This document shows, piece after piece, positions 7,052-12,757 of a stretch of DNA of 20,638 nucleotides. Both the position numbers and the translations under genes were made by a program. Origin of the DNA: a virus; IMG/VR virus record IMGVR_UViG_3300042288_002227, positions 1 through 20,638 of that record; one strand, 5' to 3'. A model generated the notes under the pieces. That model worked only from the letters and a program-made list of their open reading frames with translations, was not told the DNA's origin and searched no databases. Every line of letters starts with the position of its first letter. The first letter of the stretch is position 1.

Positions 7052-7485
7052 GCGCGCTCGCGGTCGCCACCATCCGGCAGCGGTGCGCCGCCTCCATCCT
7101 CGCGGCGCTGACTGCGGACGGGTGGCAGGAGTCGACCAGCACCTGGGACCGCTTCGGCGCCAACGAGGGCGACAACCTCCTGCACAAGGGCTTCGCCGTC
7201 GGGGTGCCCGGGTGGACCTTCCCGCAGGGCCGCCAGAAGCAGAGCGAGGGCGCCGTCTGCGAGACGCGCGTGAGCGTGAAGTGGGCCTACAACATCGGGG
7301 CGCTCGACCAGGTCACCAGCTACGACGAGGCGCTCGCCGCGGCGCAGACCATCACGATGTACGCGCGTCGAATCGCGGGCGTTTCCGGCGCCGTGCTCGT
7401 CTCCGCGGACCACGCCGAGGACGACCAGGGCTGGATCATGGGTGAGGTCGTGCTGCGCGTGATCCACCTATTCGCGTTGAGCTGA
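7048..7485 (+). CDS. Putative tail terminator / completion protein
   Basis: This 145-residue protein occupies the position usually held by the tail terminator that caps the tail tube before it joins the head. It starts with a helix (ATIRQRCAASILAALTADGW) followed by a beta-rich stretch and ends with a strand (GEVVLRVIHLFALS), a layout typical of the small alpha/beta terminator fold. GTG 7048 is chosen because it overlaps the previous stop as GTGA; an in-frame GTG at 7027 is possible but lies deeper in the upstream gene. It ends just before copy 4 of the recurrent element, closing the head/neck sub-unit. Confidence 0.55.
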   Translation: MSALAVATIRQRCAASILAALTADGWQESTSTWDRFGANEGDNLLHKGFAVGVPGWTFPQGRQKQSEGAVCETRVSVKWAYNIGALDQVTSYDEALAAAQTITMYARRIAGVSGAVLVSADHAEDDQGWIMGEVVLRVIHLFALS

Positions 7486-7493
7486 CGCTCCGC

Positions 7494-7507
7494 TGTGTAG
7501 TACCCGC
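7494..7507 (+). promoter_or_regulatory. Recurrent start-associated element, copy 4
   Basis: TGTGTAGTACCCGC lies 8 bases after the putative tail terminator stop and 14 bases before the next ATG (7522). Here a GAGGG ribosome site (about 7509-7513) is present between element and start, so the element is distinct from the ribosome binding site. Confidence 0.6.
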
Positions 7508-7521
7508 CGAGGGTTCAGACC

Positions 7522-8472
7522 ATGGCCGACAGCACCCCCGAGATCGGGCCCAATTTCCGAGACAAGCTCGTCAAGGCCGAGGGGCTCCGCCTCTCCGACA
7601 TCGGCGACCGCGCAACGACGGACTACGCCGAAGTGATGGTCGGGGACGGCGTCCCCGAGGGCGCGTACGGACGCGCAGCGGGCACCACCATGTTCTGGCT
7701 GAACAAGGCGGCCGTCAGCACGCTCTTCGCGCTCTGGGCGACCATCGACGGCGGGACCAACTGGTTCAACGTCGCGATCAAGGACGGCCAGCGCTTCTCG
7801 CTCGACTGGACGGCAGGGAGCCGCGGCAAGCCCGGCGTCAACGCGGACATCCACTCCGCGACGGAGGCCACCCGCGAGATCGCCGACCCCGACTTTGAGG
7901 TGCTCGGCACGAACGCCACCAGCGCGTGCGTCGCGTACTACGCCGAGGGGGGCATCACCCTCACCACCACGGCGGCCTCCGGCGACCAGGTCATCCTGGT
8001 CCCGCACCTGGACGCGAACCAGAGCGCCTGGCAGCAGGTGACCTGGGGCACGGACAAGCAGACCGCGTGGGAGTGCACGGTGACCACGCCCGCCACGATC
8101 ACGTCGATGATCATCTGGGCGGGCCTCAAGCTCACGAACACCTCCGTTGCCGCGACGGACGACAACCAGGCCTTCCTCCGCTACGAGGCCGGCGTCAACG
8201 GCGGTGAGTGGCAGGCCATCACCTCGATCGCCAACGTCGACACGACCACCGACAGCAACGTGCTCGTCCAGGCGTCGACCCGGTACACGCTGCGCATCGT
8301 CATCGACGCGAGCCGCATCGCGCGGCTGTACATCAACGGCGTGCTCATCGTGACGACCACGGCGCTCACGGACGCGATGGACTTCATCCCGTACATCGGC
8401 GTGCAGACGGCGACGACGGCGGCGCGGTCCCTCCATGTCCACCGCCAGGCCATCAGCCGGATGATCGGCTGA
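7522..8472 (+). CDS. Structural protein with ConA-like lectin/glucanase-type domain
   Basis: This 316-residue protein is probably exposed on the virion (decoration or side fibre). Residues about 126-316 look like a concanavalin A-like jelly-roll: repeated beta-strands with features common in such phage proteins (DQVILVPHLDANQSAW, WAGLKLTNT, DDNQAFLRYEAGVNGGEW, IDASRIARLYINGVLI). The N-terminal about 125 residues form a separate module ending in a GKPGVNADI...TREIADPDF linker. No catalytic residues can be assigned, so a binding rather than enzymatic role is inferred. It is the first gene after copy 4 of the recurrent element and has a GAGGG ribosome site. A lectin-like gene between the neck and tail tube genes is a less common position than the tail tip. 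Confidence 0.7.
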   Translation: MADSTPEIGPNFRDKLVKAEGLRLSDIGDRATTDYAEVMVGDGVPEGAYGRAAGTTMFWLNKAAVSTLFALWATIDGGTNWFNVAIKDGQRFSLDWTAGSRGKPGVNADIHSATEATREIADPDFEVLGTNATSACVAYYAEGGITLTTTAASGDQVILVPHLDANQSAWQQVTWGTDKQTAWECTVTTPATITSMIIWAGLKLTNTSVAATDDNQAFLRYEAGVNGGEWQAITSIANVDTTTDSNVLVQASTRYTLRIVIDASRIARLYINGVLIVTTTALTDAMDFIPYIGVQTATTAARSLHVHRQAISRMIG

Positions 8473-8524
8473 ACCAGACGGAGCTGCTCGACGCGACCGG
8501 ACCCACCTCTGACGGAGACCGCTC

Positions 8525-9046
8525 ATGGCTGTGAACACCGACCTCTACCTGCGCGTCCTGGCGATGGAGTCGCAGGCAAACGATCTGGGCACGGCCACGC
8601 AGCCGCATCTGCTGGAGTTTCCCGGTGCGCTGCGCGGCCGCAGCTACACGAGCGGCACGACCGACAACGCCTTCGATCTCGTCTGGAGCGACAGCCGCTC
8701 TGCCGCCGCAGCCGCAGACCCGCTCGACCTCCGGGGGGTGCTCACAGCGGCGTTGGGTGGCTCGGTGCTCAACCTCATCGAGGTATGCGCGATCGTCATC
8801 AAGAACAAGGCCACCACCGCGGGCCACGTGCTCTCGGTGGGCGCGGGCTCGAACCCCGCGTTTGCGGGCCTGTTCGGCGCAACGGGCGACGTGATCAAGG
8901 TCCCTGCCTCGGGCCTGTGGGTGTGGTTCGCGCCGCTCGACGGCGGCGGCCTCGCGACCACCGCTGGCACGGCCGACATCCTCAACATCGACCCCGGCGC
9001 CAACACCATCTCCTACGACATCGTGATCCTCGGCCGCTCGGCCTGA
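8525..9046 (+). CDS. Small beta-rich virion structural protein
   Basis: This 173-residue protein resembles a type of short phage structural protein that has an N-terminal strand/loop region followed by a beta-sandwich, with segments such as VCAIVIKNKATTAGHVLSVG and a final strand YDIVILGRSA. It is rich in Gly, Ala and Thr with few charges, which fits a trimeric or decoration-type assembly on the virion surface. The start ATG 8525 has a CGGAG site at 8513-8517. It sits 52 bases after the lectin-type gene and 13 bases before the tail tube candidate, so the three are probably co-expressed. The exact role (decoration, fibre tip, baseplate) is not readable from sequence. Confidence 0.6.
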   Translation: MAVNTDLYLRVLAMESQANDLGTATQPHLLEFPGALRGRSYTSGTTDNAFDLVWSDSRSAAAAADPLDLRGVLTAALGGSVLNLIEVCAIVIKNKATTAGHVLSVGAGSNPAFAGLFGATGDVIKVPASGLWVWFAPLDGGGLATTAGTADILNIDPGANTISYDIVILGRSA

Positions 9047-9059
9047 TCCGGAGGCTCCC

Positions 9060-9548
9060 ATGGCCGAATCTACCGCCCCGAAGACCCGCTTCCTGGGCAC
9101 CATCACGGTGACTCCGGGCAGCGGCACCCCCTACACGGTGGCCGTCGAGAGCGGCAACCTCAAGATCAACGGGCTTACGGCGGGGAACAAGCAGCCGATC
9201 CTCGTCGAGGACCGCGGCGAGTTTCACACCCTCGTCGACGGCGCGCGAAAGTACCCCACGTTCACTCTGACTGCGGTGCTCCGCGACCTCGTGGATAGCG
9301 CCGACACCACGCTCGTGGGCGTGTGCCTGAAGCTGGGCCCCTACGCCGCGGCAACGAGCACGCTCGGCGCCAGCCGCCCCTGGACGGTCGACCTCCTCTG
9401 GACGATCGCCGGACTCGCCGTGGGCGACGCAGCCGACCACACGGCAACGCTGGAGGACTGCCGCATCGAAGACGTGAACTTCAGCGAGGGCGACGTCAAC
9501 GAGGTGGAGATCAGCGGCATCTGCTACGGGGCGATCACGCTTACCTGA
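9060..9548 (+). CDS. Major tail tube protein candidate
   Basis: This 162-residue protein probably polymerises into the tail tube. It is the gene immediately upstream of the tail assembly chaperones, where siphophages usually place the tube gene. It is predominantly beta-stranded with a long acidic loop, and the end (IEDVNFSEGDVNEVEISGIC, then YGAITLT) reads like the closing strands of a tube subunit. Near the start, FLGTITVTPGSGTPYTVAVESG fits the first hairpin. ATG 9060 is preceded by a GGAGG site (9051-9055). The length is at the short end for tail tube proteins. The preceding small beta-rich protein is a less likely alternative. Confidence 0.65.
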   Translation: MAESTAPKTRFLGTITVTPGSGTPYTVAVESGNLKINGLTAGNKQPILVEDRGEFHTLVDGARKYPTFTLTAVLRDLVDSADTTLVGVCLKLGPYAAATSTLGASRPWTVDLLWTIAGLAVGDAADHTATLEDCRIEDVNFSEGDVNEVEISGICYGAITLT

Positions 9549-9561
9549 CCGAGGAACCTCG

Positions 9562-9966
9562 ATGGACACCGGACACACCCCGATCACCGTCACGCTGGGA
9601 GGAGCGTCCCACGAGGCGACCGTCCCAGCCTCCTACGCCGACCGCGAGGACATCAGCCGGGCGTTCCATGCCGCGGGCGGGTCTGTGCGGCGGTCGAGGA
9701 AGGCGTTCAGCGTGGCGGTCGCGTTGTGCGTCCCGGCGCTGCGCGAGGCCGCCGGCGCCCCCGCGCTGGACGACTTCGGGAGCGACGACATCCTCGAGTA
9801 CGGGGCGGTGGTCTACGAGGCGCTCCGGGCGCACGGGGCGAAGCAGTCCGAGATCTCGGATGCCGGCTCCGCGATCTGGCCGCACGTCCTGACGAGCCTC
9901 TACCCGCGCGCGCCCGAGGTCGAGAAGGCCGAGGATTTTTCCGAGGCCGGGGCGCAGCGGACCTGA
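9562..9966 (+). CDS. Tail assembly chaperone, short form (gpG-like)
   Basis: This 134-residue protein is placed as the short member of the tail assembly chaperone pair that coats the tape measure during tail assembly, the role of lambda gpG. It lies between the tail tube candidate and the tape measure, starts with a strand (ITVTLGGASHEATVPASYADRE), and continues as helices with an acidic end (EVEKAEDFSEAG). A CGAGGA ribosome site precedes ATG 9562. Near its 3' end a T-run with a downstream stem allows a shift into the -1 frame, giving the long form described separately. Sequence similarity to named families is weak; the genetic layout is the main argument. Confidence 0.75.
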   Translation: MDTGHTPITVTLGGASHEATVPASYADREDISRAFHAAGGSVRRSRKAFSVAVALCVPALREAAGAPALDDFGSDDILEYGAVVYEALRAHGAKQSEISDAGSAIWPHVLTSLYPRAPEVEKAEDFSEAGAQRT

Positions 9967-10262
9967 CCGCGCTCCGGCACGCCCGGGACTGGCGCCAGGC
10001 GGACCCCGACTGGTTCTACCGCCTCACCCCGGAGCAGCGTGTGCGCGTCGTCGCCGAGTGGAACATCCGCCAGGAGGACCTCGAGGAGGCTCACCAGCGG
10101 CGTTCGCGCGGCCGCCGGTCCGAGCGGCCGCCGGCCCGCCAGGCGGGGGCGCAGAGTCCGCGCGCGGGCGTCGCGGCCCTGGCGAAGGCGAAGCAGGCCG
10201 TCAACGTCTCGGACGGCGGCGCCTCGTTCTGGTTCTCGCACGGGCTTGTGCATGCCTCGTAG
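9562..10262 (+). CDS. Tail assembly chaperone, -1 frameshift long form (gpGT-like)
   Basis: Joining 9562-9939 to the -1 frame at 9939-10262 gives a predicted 233-residue fusion: 126 residues of the short form plus 107 more. The extension reads FRGRGAADLTALRHARDWRQ, then a conserved-looking DWFYRLTPEQRVRVVAEWNI segment, then a basic tail. This is credible protein. The -1 frame has no ATG or GTG start before that segment; the first GTG falls inside it. Independent initiation would therefore cut off the best part, which favours recoding as in lambda gpG/gpGT. The long form would use the extension to recruit tail tube subunits. The last 11 bases overlap the next gene. The coordinates span the shift, so the interval is not one open frame. 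Confidence 0.7.
9936..9977 (+). other. Predicted -1 ribosomal frameshift site and stimulatory stem-loop
   Basis: The zero frame reads GAT TTT TCC at 9934-9942. A shift of -1 on the T5 run (9936-9940) lets tRNA-Phe re-pair TTT with TTT and continues with TTC. Six bases downstream a stem forms: CCGGGGCGC (9947-9955) pairs with GCGCTCCGG (9969-9977), nine pairs including one G-U, with a 13-base loop that holds the zero-frame stop codon. The spacing is within the range seen for bacterial -1 signals. The heptamer is not a canonical X XXY YYZ, so the efficiency cannot be guessed. Confidence 0.65.
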
Positions 10263-10824
10263 CAGCTTCACCCGAGACGGGATCACGGTGAGCCTCGACG
10301 ACGGCTGGGACGCCGCGGTGCGCCAGCTCCTGTCGGCGGCGCAGACGGAGACCGTCCGCGTGCTCGAGCGCGCGGGCGACGAGGAGGCGGCCAAGGCCGA
10401 GGCCGCCTGGTACAGCGCGGCGGGCGTCACCCGGCGCACGGGGCGCAGCGGGTACATCGAGCGCGTCACCACCTTCGACGCGAGCAAGGGCGAGGTGCGC
10501 GTGAGCGTGGGCAGCGCCGACACGCGCCTCGACCCGCAGAAGCGCAAGCCGACCCCGCTCTTCGTGCGACGCCCCGGTCGGCTGTCGGTCGTGCGGCGGG
10601 TCGTGACGCAGGGCGAGTGGTGGGCGTGGAAGAAGGCGGGGAAGCCCGTGGCGCCCCGCATCCGCGGCGCAGCGCCGTGGCAGATCGAGGTGCCGAACCC
10701 GAAGGCCTCGGACGGGAAGTTCCTCATAGTCGAACTCGTCCGCAAGCCGGTGCAGGCCCGCATCCCGCGGCTCGCGCCCGAGCTCGCGCAGGCGATCTCC
10801 GTGAAGGCGGCGAAGGGGGGATGA
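10252..10824 (+). CDS. Small tail protein of unknown function between chaperones and tape measure
   Basis: This 190-residue protein has no confident family. It begins with a short strand and a helix (DAAVRQLLSAAQTETVRVLERAG), then beta-rich segments (GEVRVSVGSAD, FVRRPGRLSVVRRVV), then a helical basic end (APELAQAISVKAAKGG). This outline is loosely like HK97 gp10-type tail completion proteins, which would be an odd location for that function. ATG 10252 overlaps the end of the frameshifted chaperone frame by 11 bases; no good ribosome site is visible, so it may be translated by coupling. Only one base separates its stop from the tape measure start. The tape measure usually follows the chaperones directly, so this gene is an insertion relative to the usual order. 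Confidence 0.65.
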   Translation: MPRSSFTRDGITVSLDDGWDAAVRQLLSAAQTETVRVLERAGDEEAAKAEAAWYSAAGVTRRTGRSGYIERVTTFDASKGEVRVSVGSADTRLDPQKRKPTPLFVRRPGRLSVVRRVVTQGEWWAWKKAGKPVAPRIRGAAPWQIEVPNPKASDGKFLIVELVRKPVQARIPRLAPELAQAISVKAAKGG

Positions 10825-10825
10825 C

Positions 10826-12757
10826 GTGGCAAACCCGGTAGCAGGCATCGACATCGTCGCGCGGCTCGACAAGTTCGAGCAGGCGCTGGCGCGCATTCCG
10901 GAGATCGGCGGCGTTCAGGCGAAGGCGCTCGCCGCGCAGATGGCGAAGGAGATCAAGTCGGCGGAGCGCGCCGCGCTCGCCGCGGCCAAGGCGTCGCGGC
11001 AGGCGGCGGCCGACACGAAGGACTTCGGCGACCGGGCCGGCACGGCGGGCCAGAGCGCGGCAAAGCTCGCCGGCGCCCTCGGCCTCGTCGCGCCCGCCGC
11101 CGGCGACGCGGCCCGGAACGTCGCGGACCTCGCCGACGTGGGCGAAGTGGCGAGCGCCACGAGCAAGGCGCTCGGCGTCTCGCTCGGCACCCTCGGCGTG
11201 GCCGTGGCGGCGGTGACCGCCGCGGTGGGCCTCGGCTACTTGGCCTGGCGCGAGTACCACCGCGAGGCCGAGGAGGCGAAGCGAAAGAGCAACGTGCTGT
11301 CGGAGTCGCTGAAGGCGCTCAAGCCGATCCACGACATCGCGGCCGCCTCGGCGATGCAGCTCGCCCACGCAACGGGCCAGCTCTCCGACACGGAGCTCGC
11401 GTACCAGCAGGGGCTGGCCGGCGCGAAGGGCGCGCGCGACCAGGTGGTGGCGGCGACGCGCGCCCAGGTGGCGGCGCACCAGGCCGAGCTCGACGCCATG
11501 GGGAAGGTGGCCCGCACCCTCGACGGGCAGCTCGTTCCGGCGGCGCAGGCGCTCGTCGATAAGATCTCCGAGGGCACGGCCGTCATCACCGCCGCGGACG
11601 AGGCGTACGGGGACATCGAGGTTTCCCTGCGGGGGGTCCGCGACGCCACCGACGCGGCGGCGTCCGCCGACGAGCGCGCGAAGCGGGAGCTGCTCGACCG
11701 GAAGGTGGCGGCCGAAGCCTTCACGGAGGCGGTGCGCCAGATGATCGCGGAGGAGAACCGCGAGTTCGCCCTCGCCAAGGAGCGCGCGAAGATCGCGGAG
11801 TCCAACGCGAAGATCATCGCCGACGCGGAGGCCCGGACCGCCGAGCGCCGCGCCGAGGCCGAGATCTCCGCCCAGGCGCGCGCTGCCAAGCTCGAGGCGG
11901 ACCGGACCGCGCAGCTCGAGCAGGGGCTGCAGGACCGCTACGACCTGACGGTCGAGTACGCCGAGCAGACCATCAGCGCCGTGGAGCCGTTCCTGCAGGC
12001 CATCAGCGCGATCGTGGACGCGCAGCTCGACGCCCGAACCGAGGCGCTCCAGGAGGTGCAGGCGCAGCTCGTCGAGCTCGACGCGCTCCTCGCCGCTCTC
12101 TCCGACCAGACCGTCGACGCCGCGGCCCTCTCTGGCCAGGCGCTGGTCGACGCGTACCGGGCGGGCGAGGTGGCGGCGGAGGACCTCACCGACGCGCAGA
12201 AGAGCGCGATCGAGGCCCAGCTCACGGTGGAGCGGGACGCGCTCGCCGAGAAGGAGGCCATCAATCGCGCGGCGGCGGAAGCGGCGTTCTCGATCCAGCA
12301 GGCGGCGAGCATCGCGGCGACCCTGATCGCCGGCCTGCAGGCGGGCGTCGCCGCCTTCCAGCTCGGGCCCGTCGCCGGCGCCGCAGCGGCGACAGGCATC
12401 GCCGCGTTGACCGCGACGAACGTAGCCCTCATCGCCGCGACGAAGCCGCAGTTCCACGCCGGCGGCGTCGGGTACCCCGACGAGCGGAACAGCGTCGTCC
12501 TCGCGGGCGAGGGCGTGCTCAACCGTCAGAGCGTGAACGCGCTGGGGGGGGCCCAGGCCGTGCACGCGATGAACGCCAGCCCGGGCGCCATGCCCGGCGG
12601 CGGGGGCGTGACGGTGGTCCGCATCGGCCGCCACGAGGCGCGGGAGATCGCGCGCACCGACATCCGAAGCAACGGGATCATCCCGCAGACCGTGCGCGCC
12701 CTGTCGCGCGGTAGCGGCCGAGGCGCCGGGCTCTCCGGCGGAGGCGTAGTCGCATGA
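10826..12757 (+). CDS. Tape measure protein
   Basis: This 643-residue protein sets tail length and is ejected into the host envelope with the DNA. It is overwhelmingly helical and rich in Ala, Glu, Lys and Arg, with long coiled-coil-like stretches (about 20-75 and 150-485). There is a hydrophobic segment at about 117-141 (GVSLGTLGVAVAAVTAAVGL) and an Ala-rich hydrophobic segment at about 486-539. The C-terminal module QFHAGGVGYPDE...VLAGEGVLNRQSV (about 543-575) is typical of tape measure ends. GTG 10826 follows an AAGGGGGG site. It is short for the family: at the usual rule of about 0.15 nm per residue the tail would be near 96 nm. Its ATGA overlap couples it to the next gene. Confidence 0.9.
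   Translation: MANPVAGIDIVARLDKFEQALARIPEIGGVQAKALAAQMAKEIKSAERAALAAAKASRQAAADTKDFGDRAGTAGQSAAKLAGALGLVAPAAGDAARNVADLADVGEVASATSKALGVSLGTLGVAVAAVTAAVGLGYLAWREYHREAEEAKRKSNVLSESLKALKPIHDIAAASAMQLAHATGQLSDTELAYQQGLAGAKGARDQVVAATRAQVAAHQAELDAMGKVARTLDGQLVPAAQALVDKISEGTAVITAADEAYGDIEVSLRGVRDATDAAASADERAKRELLDRKVAAEAFTEAVRQMIAEENREFALAKERAKIAESNAKIIADAEARTAERRAEAEISAQARAAKLEADRTAQLEQGLQDRYDLTVEYAEQTISAVEPFLQAISAIVDAQLDARTEALQEVQAQLVELDALLAALSDQTVDAAALSGQALVDAYRAGEVAAEDLTDAQKSAIEAQLTVERDALAEKEAINRAAAEAAFSIQQAASIAATLIAGLQAGVAAFQLGPVAGAAAATGIAALTATNVALIAATKPQFHAGGVGYPDERNSVVLAGEGVLNRQSVNALGGAQAVHAMNASPGAMPGGGGVTVVRIGRHEAREIARTDIRSNGIIPQTVRALSRGSGRGAGLSGGGVVA

Noticed and set aside
7930-7945. GTACTAC strings inside genes (about 7935 and 17382) as further copies of the recurrent element
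   Set aside because: Only the short core matches, the flanks differ, and the bases code ordinary residues such as Tyr-Tyr.
12544-12551. Runs of eight G (12544-12551) and seven G (13798-13804) as programmed slippage sites
   Set aside because: Both genes stay open in one frame through the runs and the other frames offer no credible extension. They are only possible sequencing-error or slippage spots.
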